Part shown: positions 43,926 through 55,703 of the stretch, in pieces | Layout of the letters: every line of letters begins with the position of its first letter | Numbering within the stretch: the first letter of the stretch is position 1 | NCBI GenBank assembly: GCA_029582165.1 | Contig: CM055889.1 | Span: 13,572,841-13,636,840 of the forward strand | Direction of reading: 5' to 3' | DNA: 64,000 bases | DNA from: Portulaca oleracea | Lineage: Eukaryota > Streptophyta > Magnoliopsida > Caryophyllales > Portulacaceae | Notes under the pieces: generated by a model | Told to the model about the DNA's origin: nothing | The model's input: only the letters and a program-made list of their open reading frames with translations | The model's database searches: none | Made by a program: the position numbers and the translations under genes

Positions 43926-45443
43926 TGAATATTAGATCATGCTTTCATGTTGTACTTATTTTTATTATCTTATCTCCTATCAATATTATCGTGTCATACC
44001 AAACAACATACCTCAACACTAAATTATCTGTAATAAATTGAAAAGAATAAATTATAAAATATCCTTTCACATTGTAAAAAAGGATGGTTTTTTGGTGGTG
44101 TTTTCTAAAGCTTTCATACCTAAAAATAAGGTAGGTTAGTCTTTAGAGCCCTTAGCCCTAATTGTAATAGCATACAAAATGGTAGTCCTACAATAAAGAC
44201 AATTGAAGGGGGCTGGGTGGGCTCGATGTAACTATCAAATAGCTTTCAACGTAAGAATTGTAGTGGCCGTTGGCCTTTGACATTTGCAGATAAATTCAAA
44301 GTAGGATGGGCCGCACTCACTACTCACATGTGAAGCGGATGACATTGTGAGGCATGAGAGTTTCCATTTTCACTTTGGATTGTCTGGCAAAATAATTTTT
44401 TGTGACAGAAAAATACTATTTTTTTTTGGAGGTAATTAGCTGTTTTGGCTTTTGACTAAGTTAAAATAGTTAATGGAGTATTTAGTAAATAATTTTTTGA
44501 ATTAGTTATTTGGCTACAAAAAGCTCTTTCTCTAAAAAAAAAACTATTTAGATTAGTTTTTTGAATTAGTTTTTAGCTGTTTAGTAATAAATTACATTAT
44601 TACACTCACATTTTTGTAAAATTACATCATGTATTATATAATAATGACTTTTATAATATTTTCTTAAGAATTATTTTAGTAATTTTTTTACTATATTAAA
44701 TGGAATTAATATTTTTTACTTATTAGGATAAGAGTCATGTTTTGATGGTATTTAATAATTTATTATCAATAAATGACACGAGAGTTGTCGATTATATTCA
44801 CTTTATTTTTACCAAAATAAACAATTGTAATTTTGGTAGAACAAAACTAATAATTAATTTAAGGCTAATTGACTACCAGGGATGACCCAACAACACAAAT
44901 GACCATGAAGAAAGCGAAGACTATGAGAGCCTAATTTATCATTAAGTAGGGGATCCAGTAGGGTACTAACTGGGCATCTCATGTGAACATTTTTTTAAAA
45001 AAATTGTCTGCCTCTACCTCTCTCGGCCCACCACCACCTGCGCCACCATCAGCATCACCACCCCCCAACCACTAGTCCCACCACCCCGCCGCTAGAAACC
45101 ACCCTCGACCACTACCAACATTGGCGATCGACACCCAAACCAACCCTTTCTCTCTTTTCGAGCCCCCCAGACCCTCTCTCACGCCAGCGTGTCTTTTCCG
45201 GATGTTTGCAAAAGTGGAACTATAGTTCGCCTTTGTAGAGATATCCATGGATATCTACAAAAGTGACCCATGGTTCTCCTTTGTAGACATCCGAAAAAGA
45301 CGCACCATAGTGATTTTGAAGGACGAGGGTGGTGGCCGCAGAGCTTGAAGCTATTGATGTCGCATTTGAAGCTACCTTAGCTTCAACTTTAAAGTCCTCT
45401 ACTTTTTCTCCTTTTTCTTCCTCTTGTTTCATAGCTCCCAACA
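43926..45443. other. Intergenic DNA, low complexity in part
   Basis: AT-rich to about 44990, then a C-rich segment with CCACCACC-type composition. No gene was recognised; a minus-strand frame at 45220-45486 overlaps the fragment at 45444 and looks like its shadow. Confidence 0.45.
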
Positions 45444-45659
45444 ATGATGGCCACCTCCCCAAACCCAACATTCTCCCTACTCTCAACCTCTACGAAACTG
45501 CAAAAACCCCACTCTGTCTCATCTACCATCTCCTTCTCAACCTCCCTCTCTAATTCCACCCTCAACTCCAAGCGGGAAGTGAAGGGGGCGTCAGCACTGT
45601 TGGTGCGAAACTACCCACCCAAACCCGACCCAGTGTCATCCCTATCCATGGAGGAGTAG
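45444..45659 (+). pseudogene. Possible captured transit-peptide exon fused to repeat sequence
   Basis: A 71-residue frame starting MMATSPNPTFSLLSTSTKLQ is Ser/Thr-rich and acid-free for about 48 residues, as in chloroplast transit peptides. From RNYPPKPDPV onward the DNA matches a repeat also present at 58285-58330 (CTACCCACCCAAACCCGACC), so the end is chimeric. Either a gene fragment captured by a transposable element or a chance frame; no mature-protein domain is present. Confidence 0.3.
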
Positions 45660-46746
45660 TTAGTGAGTGATTTCTAAATCTTAGGTCAATTGAAAACAGT
45701 TTTTTTAAATTGCAAAATTTATGCATATAATTCTTAATACATAATTCTATGATTCTATTTTGCGAGTGCCTAATTATGGTCTCCTCTTCCCCCCCCCCCC
45801 CTAACTCCATTGTCTTTGCCTGACTAGGTTAATTTGCGAATTGATCTTCAATCATAAAATCTTAGGAAAAATGAGTGAGGGTGTGTCACTTGAATTGAAT
45901 TTGTTAAGTCATTAGTCTTTCAATGTTGGTAAAATATCATCATAGAGGTTTCTTCAATTATACATGTTAATTGGTAGCTTTGCGCATATGGGGATCAAAT
46001 GTCTTGTATAATATTATCCTCAATCATATCTGAATAGTACTCGTTATGCTTGCAATATCACATGGATATTTTTAGGATTATCAGGGCGTTGTTAACAAAC
46101 AAACAATAAAAAAGAGCAAAAAATAATAAAAATTCAATAGAAGAAATTAATGTGAAAAACCCAAATCAGGAAAAAACCATGAATGATGCACTATTAGAGG
46201 ATTATAACAGTGTTTCAAATATTATCAGACCTCCACAATCTCTCACAACCTTTTTAGAGTTACAACCTAAGAACTTAACACTCACAATTACGTGTCAATC
46301 TCTTGTGGTATAAGATGAAACACGCTCAATTGCATACCAATAAGCCTAACACCTAGGCTTTATTTATAGTACAACTAAAACAATTATTTAGGGTGAATAG
46401 AGTCCTTGCAGACAAGGAATTACAAAGGAGACGACTAACAAATCAACAACTTGATTCCAACTCAAACTCTTCTACCTTGCTCCGCAAGACATAGAGACCA
46501 ACCAAAAATTGGTCTCCACATTCAACCCAACAATCTCGCACTTGGAAACCAATTGTAAACATAGCCTTCGTCGATTGTCATCAATCACCACTTCAACACC
46601 TCCTCAAATCCTCTAGTGCATCCATCTCGATCTTGTTCAGTAAATATCAATAGAGGTCCCAGTTGACATGTCATCAACTCTTCTTTTATCAACATGCTCT
46701 CACTTGAACTGATCATGCCCCTCCAACTTTGACATACGCATCCTCG

Positions 46747-47112
46747 TTAACAATTTAGGGGAATTTTGGATTGGAATTTTTCTCGTGTTGAGCTTGCCGA
46801 ATTCCCGTGCAGGTTAGATGCGTTTTTCGGTCGACCATCCGTTCTTGTAGCCTCGACCGGAAACCTCCTGGTTTCTGGTACCCTTCTCTCATAAGAGAAG
46901 CTAACACGCCTTTGATGAGAATGAACAGTCCTGTTAGAATTATCAATGGCAGTATATAGCTTCCCCTCCTTCCTACCATTTGTAATTACCAGATATCCTT
47001 TTGCTACCCTCCAATAACCATCCCCAAATCTCGTCGTGAATCCCTCATCATCCAGTTGACGAACAGATACAAGGTTTTTGGTTAGACCCGAGATATACCG
47101 AACATTCCTCAA
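46747..47112 (-). pseudogene. Copia gag-pre-integrase fragment
   Basis: The first half reads NVRYISGLTKNLVSVRQLDD, EGFTTRFGDGYWRVAKGYLV and GRKEGKLYTA, the gag-pre-integrase domain that precedes the copia integrase core. After about residue 65 the homology ends and the frame continues into unrelated sequence next to the polypurine tract, so integrase through RNase H has been deleted. Confidence 0.8.
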
Positions 47113-47211
47113 CTTCTAAGTCCCACCCTTAGAAGTTTTAATGTTCACATCACCTCTTTTGAGCACCTTTAGGTTGTGATAGTTTGCAAGCCACCCTGTC
47201 AAACCTCCTAC

Positions 47212-47817
47212 TTACAAAATTACTAAAGACTTTCCCACTAGACAAAGAGTGAAATGACGCACCGAATCTATCACCCAACTCCCTTTTGACTCGTCAACAC
47301 TAATAGTTAGGGCATCGACCAAATCCTCAAGTAAATTTACAGATCCATGGTCATTATAATTGCTTTTCCTAAGTTTAGGACAATTCCTACGAAAATGACA
47401 TCTATCACCACAGTTCCAACACAACACGTGCTCCATGTTTTGTCCTCTAGATTTAAACTGACCCCTACCTGAGCTCGCATTATTCCTCCTATCCCTAACA
47501 GCCAAATCAGTCCCCGAAGGCTCAAACACATCAGAATCTCTCCTACGGATGCTTTCATTCATGATAGAGTCTTTAATTTCCCCAAACTTCAGTTTCTCAT
47601 CTTTCTTAACCGAGGATGTTGCAGAAGTCACAAAATTATCCCAAGAGTTAGGTAGGGTAGCCAACAGTATATTAACATTTATCTCATCGTCGAAACTAAA
47701 TCCCAGAGAGGTCAATTTTGATAATATCACATTTAACTCATTCATACTATCATTCATATCACCAGACTCATGCATATTAAATTCAAACAAACGACGCAAC
47801 ACATATACCTTGTTCAT
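47212..47817 (-). pseudogene. Copia gag (UBN2 and zinc knuckle), broken
   Basis: YVLRRLFEFNMHESGDMNDS and MNELNVILSKLTSLGFSFDD belong to the UBN2 gag core, and CWNCGDRCHFRRNCPK is the CX2CX4HX4C zinc knuckle. SWVIDS is the start of the protease, but the expected DSGAS is lost to a frameshift. Upstream, from about 48100, the N-terminal gag can be followed (IPEFNGKDYAWWRMRVKNVL) but is split by a stop and by an (AT)n run at 47829-47850. Confidence 0.85.
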
Positions 47818-48333
47818 CGCCGAAGGTTTCTCATATATATATATATATATGTTTTACAAGGCCTCCAGCAAACCTTTCGTCGTTTTCTGATCTTTGACGT
47901 TGAAAACCACGTTTCGAGCTAGCGTCATCCTGACCGTACTGAATGTCTGACCATCAATCTCTTCCCAATCCTTCGGTTCCATCTTTTCTGATTTTTCACC
48001 TATCGTAAGATGCAACTTTTGCTAGCGGAGTACATTCTTAACGCGCATCCTCCACCATGCATAGTCTTTTCCATTGAACTCAGGAATCTTTACAATTGCG
48101 CCCGCCGTTGCTTCTCAATCTACAGATCAACAACGCTCCAACCAAAGCTTCGATACCAGTCGTTTAGATTCTTAGGGCGTTGTTAACAAACAACAATAAT
48201 AAAGAGCGAAAAATAATAAAGACTCAACAGAAGAAATTAACGTTGAAAAATCCTAACTGGGAAAAAACCACGAAGATGCACTATCAGAAGATACAATAGT
48301 GTTTCAGAGATTCTCAGACCTCCATGATCTCTC

Positions 48334-49516
48334 TGTAGACCCCGAAAAAATCCGAAGGACCTCTTCGCGGCGCTACTTAAAAGAGAGGATGTTTTCTCTT
48401 TAAATTGGGAGTCGACTAGGATTGCTTATCCTTAATTAAGGTTGAACTTTTAAGGATGCTTTTAATTGACAAATTGATTTAACCCCGAAACTCGATTTTA
48501 TTAAAGAAAAGATAAAAAAAGAAAAAAGAAAACAAAAAGGAAAATAAAAAAAAAGGAAACTCGACGGGGAACCCGTCTGAGTTCCATGAAGACAAAACGG
48601 AAAAAAAGAAAGAAAACAGAACCCAGACGGGTTCCTGAAGAAGCAAAAGAGAAGAAAAGGGGCTAGGAACCCGTGCAGTTCTTGCCTGCCTCGGAGTAAA
48701 TACAAGACGGGGAAACCCGTCTGGGTTCTCTGTCACGAGAAGGAGAAAAAATGAAAAAAGTTTTCGGGGAAAAATAAATTGAAGGGTTAGAGTCGCCAGT
48801 TGAATTTAAGGATAAAACAACAAACCATTGAAAAAGAGACTCTCCTCACGAATCCAAAGACGGATTCGGGGGTAAGGTTACGAATTTGACGATAAAAATC
48901 ATCAAACCCGCCTATTCAAACGAATAGACTCTACTAGAATTAAATTAAAGCGACAGATTTGAAAAAGGGGGAGGAATTGAATAAATTTCATAGATTTATC
49001 ATTAATGTCATGCAATAAAAGAAAAGAAAAGATACAAGAACACGTAGGATTACATTATGTACAAAAATACAAAAAAAACTACGCTAACCTTTAAAATAAA
49101 GCACGCAATGGAGGGAGAAGAGAGAAAGAATATACTAGTGTCAATACTCCTAGTATATTCCGGTGTGTTTTGTGGGTGATGAATGGTGGGTATTTATAGG
49201 GGGGGAATTAGGTTTAGGTTTAGGGTTTGGAGGCTAGGTTAAGCGCGGCGCGTGGAATCAACAGAAACCAGACGGGTTCTGGAAGGAAAACGGGCCTCGG
49301 GCGAGAACAGACGGGTTCTGTGGCGGATGAGCTCGCCACCGAACCCAGACGGGTTCTGGCGGAGTGAGCTCCGCCAGAACAGACGGGTTCCTGGCATTTG
49401 GGCTTTGTATATTTTTTTGGAGTTTTCGGTGGAAAGAGGCTTGCGTGCCATTTATCGGTTAGCCTATTTTCTAAAACTGACACTAAAAAATACTGATACA
49501 AAATTCAGCGTCTACA
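48334..49516 (-). repeat. 3' LTR of the Tat/Ogre-like element
   Basis: 1,183 bp. It carries TATTTATA at 49191 (TATAAATA on the minus strand). Compared with the other LTR it differs mainly by small indels in C/G runs and at the palindromes around 48665-48690 and 49255-49395. Confidence 0.92.
49191..49198 (-). promoter_or_regulatory. LTR TATA box
   Basis: TATAAATA on the minus strand, followed by CCCACCATTCATCACCC; an identical box is at 56561-56568 in the other LTR. Expected to position the element's RNA start. Confidence 0.6.
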
Positions 49517-49531
49517 GATAGCCCCCACTTT
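49517..49531 (-). promoter_or_regulatory. Polypurine tract of the Tat/Ogre-like element
   Basis: AAAGTGGGGGCTATC on the minus strand, immediately before the 3' LTR. It fits the G-rich tract ending in GGGGGCTA found in this group. Confidence 0.8.
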
Positions 49532-49629
49532 GATCGAGTTTGAGTAAAACGATGATCAAAGTAGTCTTGATGATCTTGGATATGAATCAGAAGCCTGTTC
49601 TGAAGCTGGTTGACGCTTGAAAGCCGGGT

Positions 49630-50310
49630 CCTGCGTCGATGTCGATATGATGTTCATCGCATTGTGAAGGCCCGATGATGGCCCTTGTCGCATTGTGAAG
49701 GCCCGACGATGGGCGCTGTTGATGCTTGGAAGCTGGGTCCTGCGCCGATGTAGATGTGATGTTCATCGCATTGTGAAGGCCCGGCAATGGCCTCGCCGCA
49801 TCGCGTGTGAAGGCCCGGCGATGGCGCTGACGCTTGTAAGCCGGGTCCTGCGACGATGTCGATGTGATGTTCATCGCATTGTGAAGGCCCGATGATGGCC
49901 CTTGTCGCATTGTGAAGGCCCGACAATGGCCTCGCCGTGTGAAGGCCCGACGATGGCCGCCGACGCTTGGAAGCCGGGTCTGCGTCGATGTAGATTTGAT
50001 GTTCATCGCATTGTGAAGGCCCGATGATGGCCCTTGTCGCATTGTGGCGGCCGGCAATGGCCCTCGTCGCATTGTGAAGGCCCGACGATGGCCGCTGTTG
50101 ACGCTTGGAAGCTGGGTCCTGCGTCGATGTAGATGTGATGTTCATCGCATTGTGAAGGCCCGATGATGGCCCTTGTCGCATTGTGAAGGCCCGACAATGG
50201 CCCTCGTCGCATTGTGAAGGCCCGACGATGGCCGCCATCGCATTGTGAAGGCCCGATGCTGGCCCTCGTCGCATTGTGAAGGCCCGACGATGGCCGCTGT
50301 TGACGAAGTG
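49630..50310. repeat. 31-bp tandem array inside the Tat/Ogre-like element
   Basis: The unit CATTGTGAAGGCCCGATGATGGCCCTTGTCG (31 bp) and variants occur some 15 times, broken periodically by a longer spacer with GACGCTTGGAAGCTGGGTCC and GATGTGATGTTCATCG, giving a higher-order period. The minus-strand frames that seem to encode repeated SQCDEHH or RAFTMRQG proteins result from this array. Confidence 0.9.
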
Positions 50311-50665
50311 TCGCGTACTAGCCCGGTGACGGCTGATGATGTCATGTATTGTTAGGGCCCGATGACGGCCGCTGGTGAGGAAATGTTGCGTATTAGCCCG
50401 GCGACGGCTGATGATGTCATGTATTGTTAGGGCCCGATGACGGCCGCTGGTGAGGAAATGTCGCGTATTAGCCCGGCGACGGCTGATGATGTCATGTATT
50501 GTTAGGGCCCGATGGCGACGGCTGGTGGGAAATGTCGCGTATTAGCGTGACGGTGATGATGTCATGTATTGTTAGGGCCCGATGGCGACGGCATGGTGGG
50601 AAATGTCGCGTACTAGCCCGTGACGGTGATGGTGTCATGTATTGTTAGGGCCCGGATGGCCACGT
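50311..50665. repeat. ~75-bp tandem array
   Basis: About five copies of a unit containing TGTCGCGTATTAGCCCGGCG, GATGATGTCATGTATTGTTA and GGGCCCGATGACGGCCGCTG. It follows the 31-bp array directly and shares GGCCCGATG with it. Confidence 0.9.
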
Positions 50666-51856
50666 ATTTCGCGCATTGTCTGCGAAAGAAAGAAAGAAGG
50701 CATCGATTTATTTGAAATCCAAAGTGAGTCGGAGAATTTACTCGCCGGTTTATGTCTTGAAAATGGGTTCGAGTTGAGCATCAAGTCGCATTGGGCTCAG
50801 CAGCCTTGACCTCTCATTTCGGCCCAGAACCCGTGGGTTCGGAATGGGCTTGCTCTTGGCCCATGAAACCCGCTTCTTTGCGCTTGTTGGGCCTGTTTTG
50901 GCCCATGAACCCGTCTGGGTTCGACCCTTTCATTTTTTTTCTCTTTTTTTTTGCGCAATCCGATAGGATAGGATAAGGATAGATTTTCGGCCAATGCATG
51001 TCTTCCACAATCCGGATGCCGGGGCCCGCTGCTTGGACACTCGTGTGGTGTGCATGCACCCACTTTTCCTATAAAAGGAGGTCTCTTCTTCCCCTTAACT
51101 CACACTTTAAGCTCCTCCTTCTTATTCCTTTGCTTCTCTCTCTTCCTTGCTTCTCTCTCTTCCACTTATTTGCTAGTTAGGAAATAAGCTAGGAATCCGC
51201 CCGTTCAACCCCCATGCGGCGAACTGGGCACATGAGATGTCTTCCCGGCGAGCATGGACTCCCCGGCCCGGTTGGGAACCGTCGGAATTGGTGCCCGAAC
51301 CATGGAACCATGTATGGCATAAGCATTCACATGTCCGGGTAATGTCTTCTTCTTGACTTTGCTTTTGGTTTTAGCTTAAATTTGCAAGTAGAAATGTTTG
51401 ATTCTAACTTGTTGATTTAGCTAAATATGATGTGCATGAACTTTTGGTTGCTCTTGGCTGCTTTAGCTTAAATTTGCAAGTAGAGATGTTTGATTCGCAC
51501 TTGTTGATTTAGCTAAGAATTGGGCCGAAGTAGAAAAACCGGTGTTTGGCCGAGGAACCCGTCAGGTTGGTGAAAAACCGCCTCCCTTTTGAGTTGGGCT
51601 TGGTTGAGTTGGGCCGGCAGAAATGGGGCGCAAACCCGTCTGGGTTCACTGGCCCGTTTTTGTCTCTTTTTTTTTTTGCCTTTTTTTTTTTTTTTGATAA
51701 ATGCTCTCAAACCCGTCCGGGTATGGCTTTAGGTCGGAAAATGATGTTGGACTATCTGAACTGGGCCGAAAACAGCCCCCATTTTCGGCCTCAAACACGT
51801 CTGGGTTGGGCTTGAACCATGTGAAACGGGCTGAGAATAGCCCCCCCCTTTTTGTG

Positions 51857-52200
51857 CGTGGGCCGAAAAGATGGAAGAAGGCCCATTGAAAGGGTGTAGA
51901 ACCCGTCTGGGTAGCCTCTCCAGGCGAATTTTTTTTTTTTTTTTTTGTGTGTGGGCCGAAAAGATGGAAGAATGCCCATTGAAAGGGTGTAGAACCCGTC
52001 TGGGTTGCCTCTCCAGGCGATTTTCTTTTTTTTTTTTTGTGTGTGTGGGCCGAAAAGATGGAAGAGGCCCACTGACAGGAGTAGAACCCGTCTGGGTTCC
52101 TTCTCCGAGCAACCTTTCTTTTTTTTGTGTGTGGGCCGAAAGGATGGAAGAAGGCCCATTGAAAGGGTGTAGAACCCGTTTGAGTTTACTCATGAAATGG
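51857..52200. repeat. ~90-bp tandem array with a palindrome in each unit
   Basis: Four copies of GTGGGCCGAAAAGATGGAAG followed by GCCCATTGAAAGGGTGTAGA, then ACCCGTCTGGGT and a T-rich run. Each unit carries one of the 16-bp palindromes. Confidence 0.9.
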
Positions 52201-54389
52201 GCCACGCAATTTTTGTGGCGGATGAAATGGAAGCAAAGCCCAAAGGCTCAATCCTGTCTGGGTTTGGCCAAGCATCGGGCTCTTCTTTTATTTTGCGTGG
52301 GTCAGAAAAGCCTGGCCCAGATGGAATAGAAGAAGGCCCAAACTCGCTTTCGTGTCTTAGCTCTCAGGCTGATTCGACCTGTTGCTTGTGCCGCATAGCC
52401 CCCAGTTTAGTGGCAGTTCTTGCTAAACTGGGAGTCAATTGATAGTTGTCGTAGTGACTTGCCCCTTCTTGAATTTTTCCATGGTGGACTTTGTGGACCT
52501 AGGCGGTATTCACCGATTTGTCCCCTTGCTTGGGCTGCATAGCCCCCAGTTTAGTGGCAGTTTGACTTAACTCTTGCTAAACTAGGAGTCAATTGATGGT
52601 TGCTGTAGTGACTTGCTTCCTTTTTTGGATTCAAACAGCCCCCGGCTTAATGGAAACTCGATTGAATTTTTTCTAAGCCGGCCAATGCAAATGGCCGGGC
52701 GAAGTCTTTGCACCTATCCGCTCGGTAGCGATATAGAGATGGTAGACTCCTCTTACTACCAGTGGGACACTTACTTCGGATCTGGTGGAAGCGGGGTCCA
52801 TAGAGCTGATAACGCTAGTGGCGGTGGCATACGCAGGTCCAGCGTGATGACGACTGAGAACGATGCGTCTGCAGGATTCTTATGCTATGCTATACACGAC
52901 TCTTTGCTATGTACTTAGGACAATGCTATGCAATGATGTACTAAATGCATTTTTCTATACTTATGTACTAATGCAGACTGTTGATGCAATGCTCATGTAA
53001 TGATGGTGTTATGCAATGCAGTTATGACAATCCGGGATAAAGAATTTTCGATCAACACAAAGTCGAACTAACAAGCAAGCACAAAGATTAATCTGGACAA
53101 GATCAAAACTCAGTTCGAAAGAGATAGGAAGAAGTTTTCGAATCTTAAGGGAGAGAACAAGTAACTCAGAGGCATAAGTCCACCAACAGTTCGAAGAACA
53201 ATGCAAATATGCGCGGTTGGTTATGGACGTAAGCTAGCCAGAAAGAGCGAACCTCACACAGGAAGGAATGAACACTCAAACACTCAATTTTGAATATGTA
53301 TGTGAGTTTCTCTCATGCTCAAACCATTAGAAGCAAACTACCATAAGCTTGGTAAGAACCTCGCTCTCCACTACTGGTATGCAATGCACAAGTGACAATC
53401 AAAAGGACTTTTTCGGGTTGTCAGAAGGCTTAGGCTAGGGTAAGGAGCGGTAAAATTTGGGAATGAGGAGTTAAAAGCCATGCTTGGATTGATTTTCAAT
53501 GAAATCCTCTAAACTCTCCTTCTCACTTAATGTATGCAAAGCGTTTCACCTTCCATCCTAAAACATCTCAACCGAATACAACCGAGTCAAAGTTTTCTGG
53601 ACTTTAAGTTGAATCTCCCTAACCGCCCTTTTATTTTTTGATTTTTTTTTTTTTGGGTGATCAGGGAGAAGAAATTTCTATTACAACCTCGACTTTGAAC
53701 AGCATAACCAAATTCGCTCAAGATATGGGACTTTCAGATTCTCCCAGACTTCATATTTTGCTCACACCAAACCAATTGTTCCTTCCAAAAATGACAGACT
53801 CTCTTCCAACCAAGCAAGGCTCAAGGGGTACTGGATATCATAGGCTAAGGCTTGTATTGTCAGGGTTCAATCATGAAAAAAGGGGTGAACAAAGGCTAGG
53901 CGGGCAAAAGAACAGTAAATACAATGCAGGGAAGGCTATTTGGCTATGTAGCTTAAGAAAATTGAATGCCTTAATCACTTTGTCACAGCGTGCTATGCAA
54001 ACATGTAGTCTCAAGCAAGATGCAAAACAAGTTCTAGAGATGCAACTAATGGGTGAGTCGCTCAAGGGATCATGGAATTGATGAAAGTAATCAATTCAAG
54101 TTTTAGGCAATGTGGACTCACGGGACGGGCTCAATCAACTAAGCTTAGCCCAAAGATTTGCGGCACGCACATTTATACCTTCTAAGATAGTCAAAGCAGC
54201 CAGATACGTCTTTTATAACTTGTCTTAGAATCAGAAGGTTTGAAGGAAAAGGTTTCAAAAACTTTTGAGATCTCGTCCCGATTTTTCTAAGTGAAGCAAG
54301 TTAAGTCGGGAAAAAAAAGGTCGACTTTTAGAAAAGGTCAAGGACTCTTTTTTGTTTTTTTTTTAATTTGTTGTTTTTTCTGTTTTTTT

Positions 54390-55260
54390 TTTTTACCTTA
54401 TGACTAAAAATGATATGATGCTCATGCAATGCAATATGTGACCTACATGATGGGAGACATGGAACTTATGCAATGCAATATGCGACCTACATGATGGGAG
54501 ACATGGAACTTATGTAATGCAATATGCGACCTACATGGGCCTAGGACACGAACCACGCGCCTATATCGACGTAAGATGACTCACCCACTTCAGCGGGAGT
54601 GCATGTCTTAACACTACATGGACCTAGCATGCGGATCGACATTAATCGTCTATTGGGTCCTTACTTGGATCGAGTCACGATCGCTTTCGGTTTCGGGCTC
54701 AGATTCAAGTAACAGATGCAATAGGGGTTAGACTTAGGGAATGTCATAAAGGGCCGAATAGGATCATCAGCAAGGCATTGGGCTGTCCGTGGGGTGAAGC
54801 GGTCAGTTCAAGAGAAAGAGAAGGCGGTCGGGTTAGAAACCCGTCTGGTTCTCTTTCAACCGGGCCTGCAGCGATGACCAACACAGATGGGCTGGCCTTG
54901 ACAGCCGTAAAACCCGTCTGGTTTCGATGGCCGCCCTGAGCCTTAGTGTCCTATGCGGACTAGAACGACTCCCGACTCATGAATGGGCTGAATACTCGGA
55001 CTCGAAGACTCTTTACAACTGGACTCTAAAACTCTTTACCAGGTAAAACTACATAATGTATATATAGACTCGAAACTCTTTACAGAATAAAACTCTTCAG
55101 CATATACATGGACTCAAAACTCCTTACAAAATAAAATTCTTCAGCATATACATGGACTCGAAACTCTTTACAAAATAAAACTCTTCAGCATATACATGGA
55201 TTCTAAAACTCTTTACAAAAATAAAACTCTACAACATATACATGGAAAATGAAATCACAT
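54390..55260. repeat. Short tandem repeats at the 5' end of the interior
   Basis: Three copies of CCTACATGATGGGAGACATG-GAACTTATG (54430-54530) and about six copies of GACTCGAAACTCTTTACAAA-ATAAAACTC (55000-55250). Non-coding. Confidence 0.85.
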
Positions 55261-55681
55261 AGCATACAAATGCGGGATTAGCCTAACCATGACTCTAGGT
55301 TTAGGGTTTTCTAGGTATAGGAGATAAGGTACCGCATGTTCTCGCCCCGGTGCAACCTCACTACGTTCATAGGAAGCGTTGTGTGGGGTGTTGCTCTTCG
55401 GGTTTCAGGGAAACCCTTAGAGTGTAACACGGGGAGAGGAGGAGTCAAAGGCTTGGCGATGTAAGTGCATCCCACAAGTAGTGACTGCTCGCTCTCAGAA
55501 GGTAATCCTAGTTTTAGAACCTACCAACGCTTTTGTGCTCCCCAGCCATGAGGCCCAAGAGTAGCCTGGATGCAATATGCCTAAAAAATGATAAAAATAT
55601 GAAATAAATCAATTCCTCCCTTTTTTTTTACAAAAACACTAAAATTCAACCCTTTCAAGTTTTACCCTCTTTTAAGTTTAA

Positions 55682-55700
55682 GTCCCCAGTGGAGTCGCCA
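55682..55700 (-). promoter_or_regulatory. Primer-binding site of the Tat/Ogre-like element
   Basis: TGGCGACTCCACTGGGGAC on the minus strand, three bases after the 5' LTR end. The leading TGG matches a tRNA CCA tail, and the remainder matches the PBS known in Ogre elements (tRNA-Arg). This site fixes the orientation of the element. Confidence 0.85.
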
Positions 55701-55703
55701 ATC

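Noticed and set aside
48436..48736. Phe/Ser-rich frames in the LTR (also at 55806-56109)
   Set aside because: They come from A/G-rich LTR sequence on the opposite strand, with no domain or start context.
49587..50345. Minus-strand frames of 160-206 codons with repeated SQCDEHH/AFTMRQG peptides
   Set aside because: Products of the 31-bp tandem array in a non-coding retroelement interior; several phases are open at once.
53638..54081. 147-codon plus-strand frame in the Tat/Ogre-like interior as a possible gene
   Set aside because: It starts in a T-run, has no recognisable domain, and is antisense to the element's transcription. Unique but probably non-coding.
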